A DNA stretch of 64,000 nt from Nitrospira sp. (lineage in GTDB: Bacteria > Nitrospirota > Nitrospiria > Nitrospirales > Nitrospiraceae): assembly GCA_024760545.1 (NCBI GenBank), contig CP060501.1:3240036-3304035 (forward strand), in the 5' to 3' direction. The notes beneath the pieces were generated by a model. The model ran no database searches. It had not been told where the DNA came from and saw only the letters and a program-made list of their open reading frames with translations. Made by a program: the position numbers and the translations under genes. Below, in pieces: positions 51,513-61,368 of this stretch (its first letter is position 1; each line of letters starts with the position of its first letter).

Positions 51513-51698
51513 GTGTCACGATTAGCGCTGAGAAATAAGGCGGCAACGAAACAGAAATTTTCCACTCGCGAATATCATCGCTGCGGTGTCTGTGGTCGGG
51601 TGCGGGGGTATCTGCGTCGGTTTCGGATGTGTCGCATCTGCTTTCGGATGATGACGTTACGCGGCGAGATCCCTGGAGTACGGAAATCGAGCTGGTAG
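51513..51698 (+). CDS. rpsN: 30S ribosomal protein S14, zinc-binding (type Z)
   Basis: This 61-residue S14 of the short zinc type has CGVC and CRIC pairs. [28 protein letters not shown] and [31 protein letters not shown] fit the family. GTG 51513 is chosen because AAGGAG ends 5 bases before it and the length then equals the family norm; an upstream ATG at 51498 adds five unusual residues. Confidence 0.95.
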   Translation: MSRLALRNKAATKQKFSTREYHRCGVCGRVRGYLRRFRMCRICFRMMTLRGEIPGVRKSSW

Positions 51699-51747
51699 GT
51701 GGTGTGTTCACGTCTGTGACTGTAAACGGAGGGTAGAAGGATATAGC

Positions 51748-52143
51748 ATGGTTACAGATCCAATCGGCGATCTTCTTGTTCGTTTAAGGAATGGCGCGCA
51801 ACGCCGTTTTGAGATGGTCACGGTTCCCACCTCAAAGCTGAAGCGCGCGATTTTGGAGATTTTGAGGCGAGAGGGCTATGTTGACGCAATTGAGGACGGG
51901 GTGCAGGACGGCCATCCCGTTCTGAACGTCCGTCTGCGATATGTCGGTGAGGGACAGCCTATGATTACGGGGCTTGAGCGCATCAGTAAGCCGGGACGCC
52001 GCGTCTATGTCGGCAGTCAGGACATCAAAAAGGTCCGTAATGGGATCGGTTTGTCCATCCTTTCAACATCAAAAGGAATTATGACGGACCAGGAGTCTCG
52101 CAAGAGTCACCTCGGGGGTGAAGTCCTCTGCTCGGTATGGTAG
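51748..52143 (+). CDS. rpsH: 30S ribosomal protein S8
   Basis: S8 has 131 residues and binds the central domain of 16S rRNA; in E. coli it represses the spc operon. Blocks are [60 protein letters not shown] and [31 protein letters not shown]. Confidence 0.98.
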   Translation: MVTDPIGDLLVRLRNGAQRRFEMVTVPTSKLKRAILEILRREGYVDAIEDGVQDGHPVLNVRLRYVGEGQPMITGLERISKPGRRVYVGSQDIKKVRNGIGLSILSTSKGIMTDQESRKSHLGGEVLCSVW

Positions 52144-52183
52144 GCAGATAAGTTCTCGAGACCTTGACTGAAGGATACAACAG

Positions 52184-52720
52184 ATGTCGCGTATTGGGAA
52201 AAAACCGATTGCCATTCCTGGTGGAGTGGACGTCAAAGTTGCTGGATCAACCGTGTCGGTCAAGGGTCCGCTCGGTAAGTTAGATTGGTCGCTCGTGCAT
52301 GGAGTTGATGTTGCCGTGAACAATGGCCAGGTCATCGTCGGTCGCTCGAGCGACGATCGCAAGTTACGGGCGCTACACGGACTGACCCGTGCGGAATTGA
52401 GCAACATGATCCATGGTGTGACGAAGGGGTACGAGCGCTCGCTCGAAATCACCGGAGTGGGGTACAAAACCCAAATCCAAGGTCGGACGTTGAGCTTCAA
52501 TGTGGGGTATATCAATCCGGTGATCTATCAGGTGCCGACAGGTATCGATGTGAAGGTGGACAAACAAACGCTCATCAACATCAAGGGAGTCGACAAGCGA
52601 TTAGTCGGCCAGGTCGCAGCTGATCTGCGAGCCATTAAGCCGCCGGATGTCTATAAGCAAAAGGGTGTCCGTTATGCGGGTGAGGTCTTGCGCAAGAAAG
52701 AAGGCAAGACTGGGAAGTAG
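52184..52720 (+). CDS. rplF: 50S ribosomal protein L6
   Basis: This 178-residue protein near the factor-binding site has two similar domains: SRIGKKPIAIPGGVDVKVAGSTVSVKGPLG and EITGVGYKTQIQGRTLSFNVGYINPV. The C-terminal RNA-binding part is IKPPDVYKQKGVRYAGEVLRKKEGKTGK. It follows rpsH by 40 bases. Confidence 0.98.
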   Translation: MSRIGKKPIAIPGGVDVKVAGSTVSVKGPLGKLDWSLVHGVDVAVNNGQVIVGRSSDDRKLRALHGLTRAELSNMIHGVTKGYERSLEITGVGYKTQIQGRTLSFNVGYINPVIYQVPTGIDVKVDKQTLINIKGVDKRLVGQVAADLRAIKPPDVYKQKGVRYAGEVLRKKEGKTGK

Positions 52721-52726
52721 GAATCG

Positions 52727-53095
52727 ATGATGAATGCTGCAGACAAAGTTCGACAGCTTGAGCGCCGCCGTCGGCGGGTGCGGCGAGTCATTTTGGGAAC
52801 GACTGAACGGCCTCGCTTGAATGTCTTCAGGAGCGCGGTTCATATTTATGCTCAGGTTATCGATGATACTCGAGGAACAACCCTTGCCGCCGCGTCCTCG
52901 CTCGATAAAGCGCTCCGTAAATCGCTCAAGTCGACCGGTGGGATTGAGGCGGCCAAGGCGGTGGGGAAATTGATCGCCGACCGCGCCAAAGCCGTGAAAG
53001 TCACAGCCGTGGTCTTCGATCGAGGTGGTCGTATGTATCACGGTCGAATCAAGGCGCTCGCCGATGCATCACGTGAAGGGGGTTTGCAATTTTAG
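52727..53095 (+). CDS. rplR: 50S ribosomal protein L18
   Basis: This 122-residue 5S-rRNA-binding protein has a very basic N-terminus ([15 protein letters not shown]), [23 protein letters not shown] and the C-terminal [28 protein letters not shown]. Two consecutive ATG codons (52727, 52730) could serve as start. Only 6 bases separate it from rplF. Confidence 0.97.
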   Translation: MMNAADKVRQLERRRRRVRRVILGTTERPRLNVFRSAVHIYAQVIDDTRGTTLAAASSLDKALRKSLKSTGGIEAAKAVGKLIADRAKAVKVTAVVFDRGGRMYHGRIKALADASREGGLQF

Positions 53096-53179
53096 GTTGA
53101 AAAGGTGAGAAGCGGGCAGGGTGTCATGGATGATCTTCCTCCCGAACTGTAACCGAACTTAGGACTGAGGGGTAAGAGC

Positions 53180-53689
53180 GTGCGAGTCAATCCCGATGAG
53201 TTAAGCCTCAAAGACAAGGTGGTCTTCATTAACCGTGTCGCAAAAGTTGTGAAGGGTGGAAAGCGCTTCAACTTCTGCGCGCTCGTTGTCGTCGGTGACG
53301 GTCACGGGTGGGTTGGGATTGGTAAGGGAAAGGCTGCTGAAGTCCCGGTCGCCATCTCTAAGGCTGTCGAACAGGCCAAGAAACACCTCGTTCATGTCCC
53401 TCTGAAGGGCGGAACCATCCCGCATGAAGTCCATGGATTGTTCGGGGGAGAGCACGTGTTACTGAAACCAGCTGTCGATGGAACAGGCATTATTGCCGGA
53501 GGGGCGGTTCGCGCCGTCGTGGAATTAGTCGGCGCGCACAATGTGATCGCGAAAACCCTAGGGCGTGGCAATCCCTTCAATGCGGTTCGCGCGACACTCG
53601 ACGGGCTGACCCAATTGAGAAATTTGGAAGATGTTCTTCGCTACCGTCGGCAGGGGGTCGCCGAAGGACAAGAAAGGGTGACGGCTTGA
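53180..53689 (+). CDS. rpsE: 30S ribosomal protein S5
   Basis: This 169-residue protein at the mRNA entry affects decoding fidelity. The S5-specific dsRBD reads [53 protein letters not shown]. The second domain has [48 protein letters not shown]. Translation starts at GTG 53180 after GAGGGG. The stop shares a base with the rpmD start. Confidence 0.97.
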   Translation: MRVNPDELSLKDKVVFINRVAKVVKGGKRFNFCALVVVGDGHGWVGIGKGKAAEVPVAISKAVEQAKKHLVHVPLKGGTIPHEVHGLFGGEHVLLKPAVDGTGIIAGGAVRAVVELVGAHNVIAKTLGRGNPFNAVRATLDGLTQLRNLEDVLRYRRQGVAEGQERVTA

Positions 53690-53907
53690 TGGGGGCAACA
53701 AAGGCATCAGGTAGTTCAGAGCCTGGGGTTCAGAGTGTGCGAGTGACCCTGAGGCGCAGTCCCATTGGAACGCCTGAGCGCCATCGGCTCGTGCTTCGTG
53801 GCCTGGGGCTTCGACGCTTGCGTCAGACCGTTGTGCGTCCAGATACCCCTCAGGTACGAGGAATGATTCATAAAGTCGGTTATCTGCTTGAGGTTGGAAA
53901 GCCATGA
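53689..53907 (+). CDS. rpmD: 50S ribosomal protein L30 with N-terminal extension
   Basis: The product is 72 residues; the family is usually about 60. After a short extra segment ([15 protein letters not shown]) the normal L30 core follows: [53 protein letters not shown]. The ATG overlaps the rpsE stop by one base (TGATG), and rplO overlaps its end by 4 bases, so translation is tightly coupled. Confidence 0.94.
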   Translation: MGATKASGSSEPGVQSVRVTLRRSPIGTPERHRLVLRGLGLRRLRQTVVRPDTPQVRGMIHKVGYLLEVGKP

Positions 53908-54353
53908 ATCTTCATGATTTGACTCCGGCGCACGGGGCAAAGAAGCGACGGAAACGTATTGGGCGTGGGCCTGGATCCGGTCACGGGAAGACCGCGACCA
54001 AAGGGCATAAAGGGTTACTAGCTCGATCCGGTGGGGGGAAGCGTCCTGGCTTTGAGGGTGGGCAGATGCCGTTGATCCGCCGCCTTCCGAAGTACGGCTT
54101 TACGAATCCTTCCCGAGTGGAATATGCCATCGTGAACCTCAAGAGTTTCGAAGGGTGGGCTGGGAGCGAGACAGTCACTCCGCAAGCCATGGTCGATGCT
54201 GGATTAGTGAAACGAAAAAAACTGCCGATCAAGGTTCTTGGCAACGGTGAGCTGAAAAAGCCACTCGTTGTGCAGGCCCACAAGTTCAGTAAATCTGCTG
54301 AAGCGAAGATCCAAGCGGCCGGAGGGCGAGTCGAGGTCATCGGCGGTGCTTGA
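53904..54353 (+). CDS. rplO: 50S ribosomal protein L15
   Basis: This 149-residue protein is a late assembly factor of the large subunit. The Gly/Lys/Arg-rich N-terminal region [34 protein letters not shown] is typical, followed by [31 protein letters not shown] and the C-terminal [22 protein letters not shown]. It overlaps rpmD (4 bases) and secY (8 bases). Confidence 0.97.
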   Translation: MNLHDLTPAHGAKKRRKRIGRGPGSGHGKTATKGHKGLLARSGGGKRPGFEGGQMPLIRRLPKYGFTNPSRVEYAIVNLKSFEGWAGSETVTPQAMVDAGLVKRKKLPIKVLGNGELKKPLVVQAHKFSKSAEAKIQAAGGRVEVIGGA

Positions 54354-55665
54354 GCGGCTTCTCACCAGTTTTCAGAATATCTTCAAGATTCCCGAGTTGC
54401 GCACTCGTGTCCTGTTCACGCTCGGAATGTTGGTCGTGTATCGGGTGGGGTCGCATATTCCGACTCCCGGTATCAACGGTGAGGCGCTCTCCGAGTTCTT
54501 GCAGAAACAGGGCGGATCTTTACTGGGGTTCCTTGATATTTTCTCAGGCGGATCATTGTCCCGCCTGACAATCTTTGCGCTGGGCATCATGCCCTATATC
54601 AGCGCATCGATCATTCTCCAATTGTTGACGGTCGTTATCCCGCATTTGACCAAGTTGGCCAAAGAGGGTGAACGTGGCCGCAAGAAGATCATTCAGTACA
54701 CGCGGTTTGGGACGATCGGGATCGCCTTGATTCAAGGGTTCGGTATCGCGATTGGGTTGGAACAAATGAATCAGGGAGCGTTCGTACTCAATGCCGGTTG
54801 GGGATTCCGTCTCATGACGGTGATCACGCTGACAGCCGGCACCGGCTTCTTGATGTGGCTTGGGGAGCAGATCACTGAACGAGGGATCGGTAACGGAATC
54901 TCCTTGATCATTTTTGCCGGTATCGTCGCACGGTTGCCGGCAGCCGTCGCCCAGACCTACAATTTGTATGAGATCGGCCAGCTCAACGCGTTCTTGCTGA
55001 TTGCCTTGGCTCTCTTGATGGTGTGTGTGGTCGCGGCGATCGTATTTTTGGAAAGCGGGCGCCGAAAGATTCCGGTGCAATATGCGAAGCGGGTGATTGG
55101 ACGTCGGGTCTATGGGGGACAGAGCACGCACATTCCGTTAAAGATTAACACGGCAGGCGTCATCCCTCCCATATTTGCCTCGTCGATCATTGCGTTTCCT
55201 GCAACCATTGCGGGATTCTTTGAGACACCATGGGTGAAATCGATCGGAGCCCAGCTGGCCCCCGGATCGGTGCTCTATACATTGATGTATGTCGGCTTAA
55301 TCGTCTTTTTCTGTTTCTTTTACACCGCGGTCGTCCTGAACCCTGTGGACATGGCTGATAACATGAAAAAGTACGGAGGGTTTATCCCTGGGATCCGACC
55401 TGGGCAACGAACTTCCGACTATATCTATAATGTGCTGACGAAGATCACGTTTGCCGGTGCCATCTATCTCGCCGTCGTCTGTGTCATTCCGGAATTCCTG
55501 ATTTATAAACTCAACGTCCCATTTTATTTTGGGGGAACGTCCCTTTTGATCGTGATTGGGGTGGGACTCGACACGGCCCAGCAAATTGAATCCCATATGT
55601 TGATGCGTAACTACGAGGGATTTTTGGGCAAAGGAATGGCGCCGCTGCGTGGGAGAAGCGGATAG
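54346..55665 (+). CDS. secY: Protein translocase subunit SecY
   Basis: SecY is the channel subunit of the Sec translocon. The protein has 439 residues with ten membrane helices. Motifs seen are HIPTPGIN near the N-terminus, GIMPYISASIILQLLT, the GRKKIIQYTRFGTIG loop, QTITERGIGNGIS-like EQITERGIGNGISLIIFAGI, RRKIPVQYAKRVIGRRVYGGQSTHIPLKINTAGVIPPIFASSI and FVPGIRPG-like FIPGIRPGQRTSDYI. GTG 54346 is the family start; it lies within the end of rplO. Confidence 0.97.
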   Translation: MLERLLTSFQNIFKIPELRTRVLFTLGMLVVYRVGSHIPTPGINGEALSEFLQKQGGSLLGFLDIFSGGSLSRLTIFALGIMPYISASIILQLLTVVIPHLTKLAKEGERGRKKIIQYTRFGTIGIALIQGFGIAIGLEQMNQGAFVLNAGWGFRLMTVITLTAGTGFLMWLGEQITERGIGNGISLIIFAGIVARLPAAVAQTYNLYEIGQLNAFLLIALALLMVCVVAAIVFLESGRRKIPVQYAKRVIGRRVYGGQSTHIPLKINTAGVIPPIFASSIIAFPATIAGFFETPWVKSIGAQLAPGSVLYTLMYVGLIVFFCFFYTAVVLNPVDMADNMKKYGGFIPGIRPGQRTSDYIYNVLTKITFAGAIYLAVVCVIPEFLIYKLNVPFYFGGTSLLIVIGVGLDTAQQIESHMLMRNYEGFLGKGMAPLRGRSG

Positions 55666-55669
55666 GGGT

Positions 55670-56326
55670 ATGCGGCTTGTATTTCTAGGTGCTCCGGGTG
55701 TCGGAAAAGGGACGCAGGCCGATAAGGTCGCGGCTCAGTATCGCATCCGTAAGATTTCAACGGGTGATTTGCTACGGGAGGCGGTTCGTAATCAGACCCG
55801 ACTTGGGCTGGAAGCCAAAGGGCATATGGACCAGGGAAAGCTGGTTCCTGATTCCGTGGTCATTGGGTTGGTGCGGGAGAAACTAGCTGACCCATCTCAC
55901 ACCGATGGATTTATTCTTGATGGGTTTCCACGGACGGTTCCTCAAGCGGAAGCGCTGGCAAAGGTGCTGGAGGAGCGAGGCATTCACCTGGATCAAGTGA
56001 TTAATTTCCAGGTTCCTCGAGAAGCAATCGTCAAGCGTCTGAGTGGGCGACGGAGCTGTCCTAAATGCCAGACGACCTATCACGTAGATTTTGCGCCGCC
56101 TAGGGGCGGAAGCTCGTGTGATCGGTGCGGAGAAATATTGGTTCAGCGAAGTGATGATCAGCGGGAAGCGATTGAGATGCGTCTCCGTGTGTATGAAGAG
56201 CAGACAGCACCATTAATCGCTTTTTATGAACAGAAGCACGTGTTGTCGCATCTCAATGGTGCCGAGGCGGTGGAAGCCGTCTACCAAAACCTCGTACGAA
56301 CGCTGGCGGCATACCAGGCGGCATGA
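55670..56326 (+). CDS. adk: Adenylate kinase (zinc-lid type)
   Basis: Adenylate kinase interconverts ATP + AMP and 2 ADP. The protein has 219 residues. P-loop GAPGVGKGTQ is at 7-16, then KISTGDLLREAV (AMP site), GFILDGFPRTVPQAEAL and GRRSCPKC. The long lid carries two Cys pairs (CPKC and CDRC, around residues 130-153), the structural zinc site found in many non-enteric bacteria. ATG 55670 lies 4 bases after the secY stop. The map gene overlaps its end by 4 bases. Confidence 0.97.
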   Translation: MRLVFLGAPGVGKGTQADKVAAQYRIRKISTGDLLREAVRNQTRLGLEAKGHMDQGKLVPDSVVIGLVREKLADPSHTDGFILDGFPRTVPQAEALAKVLEERGIHLDQVINFQVPREAIVKRLSGRRSCPKCQTTYHVDFAPPRGGSSCDRCGEILVQRSDDQREAIEMRLRVYEEQTAPLIAFYEQKHVLSHLNGAEAVEAVYQNLVRTLAAYQAA

Positions 56327-57081
56327 TCATTCTGAAAACGCCCGCCGAGATTGAAGTGATGGCGGCGGCGTCACGGGTGGTAGCTGAGGCGCTGGAGATC
56401 GTAAAGAAGGCGGTTCATCCCGGTATCAGCACCGAAGAACTGGATTGGATTGCCGAAGAGGAAATACGGGCCAGAGGGGCGGTTCCAGCGTTCAAGGGCT
56501 ATCGGAACTATCCCAAGACCCTCTGTGCCTCCGTGAACGAACAGGTGGTTCACGGTATCCCTTCGAAGCGAAAGCTTAAGGATGGAGATATTATCGGGCT
56601 GGACCTCGGTGCTATTGTCGGTGGATTCTATGGAGATTCTGCCGTGACGGTTGCGGTTGGGCGAATCCCTGAGGCGACAGAGAAGCTAGTTCGGGTGACA
56701 AAAGAGGCGCTCTATCTGGGGATCAAACAGGCAGTCGTCGGCAATCGGTTGACGGACATCTCGCATGCCGTGCAGCGTCATGTTGAATCGGCCGGGTTCT
56801 CGGTCGTGACAGAGTTTGTCGGTCACGGGATCGGTCGGCAGTTGCATGAAGAACCCCAAGTTCCCAACTATGGGAAACCTGGACAGGGGCCTCGATTGCA
56901 GCCAGGGATGGTATTGGCGATTGAGCCGATGGTGAACATGGGCCGGAGTGCTGTTCGTGTTCTCGAGGATCGATGGACGGCTGTCACGGTGGATGGCAGT
57001 CTGTCTGCCCACTTCGAGCATACGATTGCTATACAACCGGCCGGACCTCCCCAGGTCTTGAGTCAGATAGAGAAACTCTAG
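56323..57081 (+). CDS. map: Methionine aminopeptidase, type I
   Basis: This enzyme removes the initiator Met from nascent chains. The protein has 252 residues. The metal ligands are visible: Asp in [20 protein letters not shown] (two), His in [21 protein letters not shown], Glu in [12 protein letters not shown] and Glu in [10 protein letters not shown]; the substrate His is in [10 protein letters not shown]. Position between adk and infA is standard. Confidence 0.97.
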   Translation: MIILKTPAEIEVMAAASRVVAEALEIVKKAVHPGISTEELDWIAEEEIRARGAVPAFKGYRNYPKTLCASVNEQVVHGIPSKRKLKDGDIIGLDLGAIVGGFYGDSAVTVAVGRIPEATEKLVRVTKEALYLGIKQAVVGNRLTDISHAVQRHVESAGFSVVTEFVGHGIGRQLHEEPQVPNYGKPGQGPRLQPGMVLAIEPMVNMGRSAVRVLEDRWTAVTVDGSLSAHFEHTIAIQPAGPPQVLSQIEKL

Positions 57082-57106
57082 GTTTTCAGGAAGAACACAG
57101 AACGAC

Positions 57107-57325
57107 GTGGCAAAAGAAGACATTATTGAAGTTCAGGGCTCGGTCGCGGAGACGCTTCCCAACGCCATGTTTCGTGTGAAACTCGAAAACGGCCATATCA
57201 TATTGGCTCATATCTCGGGGAAAATGCGGATGCATTTCATTCGCATTCTTCCTGGCGATAAGGTCACGGTGGAGATGTCGCCGTACGATTTGACCAGAGG
57301 CCGTATTACCTATCGCTTTAAGTAA
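57107..57325 (+). CDS. infA: Translation initiation factor IF-1
   Basis: This 72-residue OB-fold factor binds the 30S A site. [70 protein letters not shown] is essentially canonical in its blocks. Translation starts at a GTG. It lies 25 bases after map and is followed by rpmJ. Confidence 0.97.
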   Translation: MAKEDIIEVQGSVAETLPNAMFRVKLENGHIILAHISGKMRMHFIRILPGDKVTVEMSPYDLTRGRITYRFK

Positions 57326-57343
57326 CGGGAGCCGTGAATTCAT

Positions 57344-57457
57344 ATGAAGGTCAAATCATCAGTGAAGCCCATTTGCGCGAAGTGCAAAGTCGTACGCCGT
57401 CGGGGAGTCGTTCGGATTCTCTGCAACAACCCTCGTCATAAGCAACGACAGGGATAA
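57344..57457 (+). CDS. rpmJ: 50S ribosomal protein L36
   Basis: This 37-residue smallest ribosomal protein has the zinc ligands CAKC, a third Cys in [10 protein letters not shown] and His: the C+ form. [21 protein letters not shown] is standard. The start has GGGAG about 11 bases upstream. It is too short to be noticed by length filters but sits in its usual place between infA and rpsM. Confidence 0.95.
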   Translation: MKVKSSVKPICAKCKVVRRRGVVRILCNNPRHKQRQG

Positions 57458-57569
57458 ATGAAAGCCCCGAACGACAGGTGCTGAATCTCGAGCGTGTATG
57501 TATGATGGACGCAACGAATGAGGAAGCAGGCTCTTAGCTAGTGCCCAAGCACGTATATCTGGAGGAAGC

Positions 57570-57968
57570 ATGGCACGTATTGCTGGCGTCGATTTACCGC
57601 GGAACAAACGAACCGATATCGGGTTGACGTACATCTACGGGATCGGACGAGTGTCCGCCCAACACATTCTCGACGAAGCCGGTATCGATGGGGCGGTCCG
57701 TGTCAAGGATCTCAGCGAGGACAAGATCGTCAAGTTACGTGAAATCATCGAGCGCGACCATCGGGTCGAAGGAGATCTTCGCAAAGAAGTGTCGCTCAAT
57801 ATCAAGCGGTTGATCGACACTGGATCGTACCGAGGGCTACGCCATCGCAAAGGATTGCCTGTCCGCGGTCAGCGGACCAAGACGAATGCCAGGACACGAA
57901 AGGGACGACGTGCGGGCGTCAGTAGTAAGCCGAGGTCGACGGTTACCAAAACGGCGCCAAGCGCCTAG
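57570..57968 (+). CDS. rpsM: 30S ribosomal protein S13
   Basis: This 132-residue protein of the 30S head contacts the P-site tRNA and L5. Blocks are [33 protein letters not shown], a helix-two-turn-helix region ([15 protein letters not shown]) and [27 protein letters not shown]. The C-terminal tail is longer than in E. coli (118 residues). GGAGGAAGC precedes the ATG. Confidence 0.97.
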   Translation: MARIAGVDLPRNKRTDIGLTYIYGIGRVSAQHILDEAGIDGAVRVKDLSEDKIVKLREIIERDHRVEGDLRKEVSLNIKRLIDTGSYRGLRHRKGLPVRGQRTKTNARTRKGRRAGVSSKPRSTVTKTAPSA

Positions 57969-57994
57969 TCTGCTGAAACAGCCGGAGGAGTTGT

Positions 57995-58378
57995 ATGAGC
58001 GTGAAAAAAGGCAAGAAGAAAGAGCGTCGGATCGTTCAGAGCGGAGTGGCGCATGTTCAAGCGTCGTTCAACAATACGATCGTGACTATCACCGACATGA
58101 GCGGCAATACGGTGGTATGGGCAAGCGCGGGCAATCAAGGGTTCAAGGGATCGCGAAAGAGCACCCCGTTTGCTGCGCAACGCGCCGGGGAGGCAGCAGC
58201 GCGAAAAGCCATGGAAAGTGGGATGCGGCAGGTCGATGTGTATGTCAATGGTCCGGGTTCCGGTCGAGAATCGGCTATTCGCTCACTGCAGGGGGCTGGC
58301 TTGCGGATCAACTTGATTCGTGACGTGACACCGATTCCGCACAATGGGTGCCGGCCACCCAAGCGTCGGCGAGTCTAA
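57995..58378 (+). CDS. rpsK: 30S ribosomal protein S11
   Basis: This 127-residue platform protein has the motifs [46 protein letters not shown] and [38 protein letters not shown]. It starts with a Lys-rich tail ([13 protein letters not shown]). GGAGGAG precedes the ATG. Confidence 0.98.
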   Translation: MSVKKGKKKERRIVQSGVAHVQASFNNTIVTITDMSGNTVVWASAGNQGFKGSRKSTPFAAQRAGEAAARKAMESGMRQVDVYVNGPGSGRESAIRSLQGAGLRINLIRDVTPIPHNGCRPPKRRRV

Positions 58379-58465
58379 CCCCAAGAAGGAGTGAGTCCTC
58401 TGGGTCAGAGGGTCCAGATGACCGGTTTTCCAAGCAATTAGTAGCCATTTGGCGAGGAGGCAGCA

Positions 58466-59092
58466 GTGGCAAGGTATCGTGGTCCAGTCTGTCGGTTGTG
58501 TCGGAGAGAAGGTGAGAAGCTCTTTCTCAAGGGCACTCGTTGTATGACGGAGAAGTGTGCCATCGAACGCCGGAGCTATCCTCCTGGGCAACATGGGCAG
58601 GGGCGTCAGCGTACCTCAGACTATAGCCTTCAGTTGCGCGAGAAGCAGAAGCTGCGCCGAATCTATGGGCTTCAGGAGTGTCAATTCCGCGGTGTGTTTG
58701 AACGTGCCGAGCGACAGACCGGGGTCACCGGCGATGCCTTATTGCGATTGCTCGAATGCCGATTGGACAATGTCGCGTACCGATTGGGGTTTGGGGCTTC
58801 TCGGAAACAAGCTCGTCAGATGGTCAGTCATGGCCATTTCACAGTGAATGGCAAGAAGATTACGGTGGCCGGTGCCTTGGTGAAACCAGGCGATGTGATT
58901 GAGATTCGTGAGCGGAGTCGAGATTTGGCGGCCATCCAAGCCGCGTTGGAATCCGTCGATAGTCGGGGGATTCCCGATTGGCTTGAACTGGATAAAGGCG
59001 CGTTCAAGGGAATTGTGCGGGCCCTGCCGGTTAAGGAGCAGATCGCGTTGCCGGTAAACGAACAGATGGTGGTGGAATTGTACTCACGATAG
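58466..59092 (+). CDS. rpsD: 30S ribosomal protein S4 (zinc-binding form)
   Basis: This 208-residue assembly initiator in E. coli represses the alpha operon. RYRGPVCRLCRREGEKLFLKGTRCMTEKCAIERRSYPPGQHG holds four Cys in a zinc-binding arrangement, as in Bacillus S4 rather than E. coli. The S4 RNA-binding domain is FGASRKQARQMVSHGHFTVNGKKIT. Translation starts at GTG 58466 after GAGGAGG. Confidence 0.97.
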   Translation: MARYRGPVCRLCRREGEKLFLKGTRCMTEKCAIERRSYPPGQHGQGRQRTSDYSLQLREKQKLRRIYGLQECQFRGVFERAERQTGVTGDALLRLLECRLDNVAYRLGFGASRKQARQMVSHGHFTVNGKKITVAGALVKPGDVIEIRERSRDLAAIQAALESVDSRGIPDWLELDKGAFKGIVRALPVKEQIALPVNEQMVVELYSR

Positions 59093-59171
59093 GTTGCCGG
59101 TCTGAATTTCGTTCCGTTGGTTCAGGTCATCTGTCAATGTGTTCCTCACTCGATGGTATGGAGGGTGGGTC

Positions 59172-60176
59172 ATGATCAAAGCGATGAAAGACTTTCAGAT
59201 CCCAATGCGGGTGGAAGTCGACAAGGATGCGCATTCCCCCACATTTGGGCGGTTCACGACGGAAGCGTTTGAACGGGGGTTTGGCACCACGATCGGTAAC
59301 GCCCTCCGTCGCATTTTGTTGTCGTCGCTTACGGGGGCTGCGGTTACGACGGTGAAGATCGAAGGAGTTGTGCACGAGTTTTCGACGATTTCGGGTGTGA
59401 CGGAAGATGTTACGGCGATCATTCTGAATATCAAGAGTTTGCGGTTAGCGCTTCACACCGACAAGCCGAAGACCATCCGGTTGAAAAAGAAGGGCCCCGG
59501 AGAGGCGAAAGGCTCCGATATTCTTCACGACGCTGACGTGGCGATTCTGACGCCTGATTTGCATATCGCGACGCTCGACAAAGATGCGACGCTTGATATC
59601 GAAATGACCGTCAAGCATGGGCGAGGGTATGTGCCGGCCGAGCGCAATAAGGAAGAAGGATTGCCGATCGGGGTGATCGCCATCGATTCCATCTTCTCTC
59701 CGATCAAGCGAGTGAATTTCCATGTCGAAAATGCGCGCGTCGGGCGGATGACGGACTATGACAAGCTGACGATGGAGATCTGGACGGACGGCACCATCAG
59801 TCCCCGGGATGCCCTTTCTACCGGAGCGGGCATTCTGCGCGAACATTTGGATATCTTTATCAATCCGGAGGAGCGCAGCGAAGGAAAAAGCGAAGCGGGG
59901 TATGAGGAGTCTCAGCGGGAAGTGAATAAGAATCTCTCCCGTAGCGTGAACGAGTTGGAGCTGTCGGTTCGCGCGGCCAATTGCCTGAAAAACGCGAATA
60001 TCAAGACGATCGCGGATCTTGTGCAAAAATCGGAAGGGGAGATGCTTCGGACGAAAAACTTCGGGAAGAAGTCCCTCAACGAGATTAAGGAAATTCTTAC
60101 TGAGATGGGACTTTCGTTGGGGACTAAAATCGAGGCTGCATCTTCTCCACACAATGGAAGTCCGAAACCCGAGTAA
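59172..60176 (+). CDS. rpoA: DNA-directed RNA polymerase subunit alpha
   Basis: The alpha dimer is the scaffold of RNA polymerase, and its C-terminal domain contacts UP elements and activators. The protein has 334 residues. N-terminal domain: [42 protein letters not shown] and [28 protein letters not shown] linker rich in Glu/Ser leads to the C-terminal domain: [50 protein letters not shown] 59172 has GGAGGGTGGG upstream. Confidence 0.98.
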   Translation: MIKAMKDFQIPMRVEVDKDAHSPTFGRFTTEAFERGFGTTIGNALRRILLSSLTGAAVTTVKIEGVVHEFSTISGVTEDVTAIILNIKSLRLALHTDKPKTIRLKKKGPGEAKGSDILHDADVAILTPDLHIATLDKDATLDIEMTVKHGRGYVPAERNKEEGLPIGVIAIDSIFSPIKRVNFHVENARVGRMTDYDKLTMEIWTDGTISPRDALSTGAGILREHLDIFINPEERSEGKSEAGYEESQREVNKNLSRSVNELELSVRAANCLKNANIKTIADLVQKSEGEMLRTKNFGKKSLNEIKEILTEMGLSLGTKIEAASSPHNGSPKPE

Positions 60177-60200
60177 TGCTTTCTAGCCAAGGGGAATACC

Positions 60201-60632
60201 GTGCGACATAGGAAAAAAGGACGACAACTTGGGCGGCAGACCAAGCACCGAGGGGCATTGTTCAGAAACTTGGTGACCTCGTTGTTGGATCAAGAGCGAA
60301 TCGAGACCACGGGAGCGAAGGCCAAAGAGATCCGGGGGTTTACGGATCGCATGATCACGCTTGGCAAGGAAGGGACGCTTCCTGCTCGACGGCGGGCATT
60401 GGGGTTTCTTCGCAGCAAGGCCGTCGTGTCCAAACTGTTCACCGATGTTGCCGTAAGGTTCAAGGATCGTTCGGGCGGATACACGAGAATTGTGAAAACT
60501 CGTCGCCGTATTGGAGATGCCGCTGAGATGGTCGCGATTGAGTTAGTGTCCCGCCCGGAAATAACGACCAAGAAGAAGTCGGCTGCCCGTACTGCACAGC
60601 CTGCGTCAGGCGAGACCGGAACGTCGGCGTAA
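60201..60632 (+). CDS. rplQ: 50S ribosomal protein L17
   Basis: The N-terminal 115 residues are L17 ([82 protein letters not shown]), followed by an Ala/Lys-rich tail, 143 in total. Translation starts at a GTG. It is the last gene of the alpha operon and of the 34-kb block, directly before the intrinsic terminator. Confidence 0.97.
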   Translation: MRHRKKGRQLGRQTKHRGALFRNLVTSLLDQERIETTGAKAKEIRGFTDRMITLGKEGTLPARRRALGFLRSKAVVSKLFTDVAVRFKDRSGGYTRIVKTRRRIGDAAEMVAIELVSRPEITTKKKSAARTAQPASGETGTSA

Positions 60633-60665
60633 GTTTCAAACAACCACACTCAGTTCGAACCTGAA

Positions 60666-60700
60666 GACTCCCGCGTGAAAACACGCGGGAGTCTTTTTGT
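60666..60700 (+). terminator. Strong intrinsic terminator after rplQ
   Basis: A 12-bp perfect stem GACTCCCGCGTG/CACGCGGGAGTC with an AAAA loop is followed by TTTTTGTTT. It marks the end of the long ribosomal transcript. Confidence 0.93.
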
Positions 60701-60795
60701 TTCCAGTTCTCTGGAGGACGTTTACTTGACAAGCCGTGCATGCTACGATCGTGCCAGCTATCACCGTGGATCTATGTTGGGAGAATTCCTCACGC

Positions 60796-61368
60796 ATGTG
60801 GGAACTTGTAGCGAGACGAACCCTCCTCGCGTTGAGCGTGCTCTTGGCCACGTTTCTCGGCTTTCTTCTCTTCAGAAATGCTGACTCAGTGTCTACTGGC
60901 CAGGCAGTACCTTCCGGATCGATTGAACAAGCCGATGCCAAACTCTTGGAGTTCACCTTTACGCAGTCAAAAGGCGAGATCGTCCAATGGCAGGTGCAGG
61001 CCAAGCAGGCTCGGCTATTTGAGCAAGAAAAGCGGGCAGTGCTCCGCGAGGTTGCCCTCATCTTCTATGGCGGGGAAGGTGACGAAGTGACCGTGCATGG
61101 CGATGAAGGGACACTCGATACCGCAACGAAGGATTTTGCTTTGGCCAATCGTGATACGCCCATTGTTGTGGAAACCAAGAGCGGGTATACCATTTATACC
61201 AACCATTTGGTATGGACGGACGAAGCCAAAGAAATTCGGACGGGAGATCCGGTGCGGATCGTGGGGCATGGGTTGGTGGTAACGGGACAAGGGTTGCTCG
61301 GGCGAATGGAGTCTGAAGAATTCGAGGTTTTACAAGATGTCCATGTGGATCTGGTACCTGCTTCTTAA
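60796..61368 (+). CDS. lptC: Lipopolysaccharide transport protein LptC
   Basis: This inner-membrane protein takes LPS from LptB2FG and passes it to LptA. The product is about 190 residues with one N-terminal membrane helix (RTLLALSVLLATFLGFLLF) and an OstA/LptC beta-jellyroll (LLEFTFTQSKGEIVQWQVQAKQARLFEQEKRAVLREVALIFYGG, VTVHGDEGTLDTATKDFALANRDTPIVVETKSGYTIYTNHLVW). GGGAG lies about 12 bases before the ATG. It overlaps lptA by 32 bases. TTGACA at 60727-60732 may be part of its promoter, but no -10 at normal spacing is clear. Confidence 0.9.
   Translation: MWELVARRTLLALSVLLATFLGFLLFRNADSVSTGQAVPSGSIEQADAKLLEFTFTQSKGEIVQWQVQAKQARLFEQEKRAVLREVALIFYGGEGDEVTVHGDEGTLDTATKDFALANRDTPIVVETKSGYTIYTNHLVWTDEAKEIRTGDPVRIVGHGLVVTGQGLLGRMESEEFEVLQDVHVDLVPAS

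Noticed and set aside
60721-60740. TTGACA at 60727 with TACGAT as lptC promoter
   Set aside because: The spacing is only 12 bases, too short for sigma-70; kept only as a remark.
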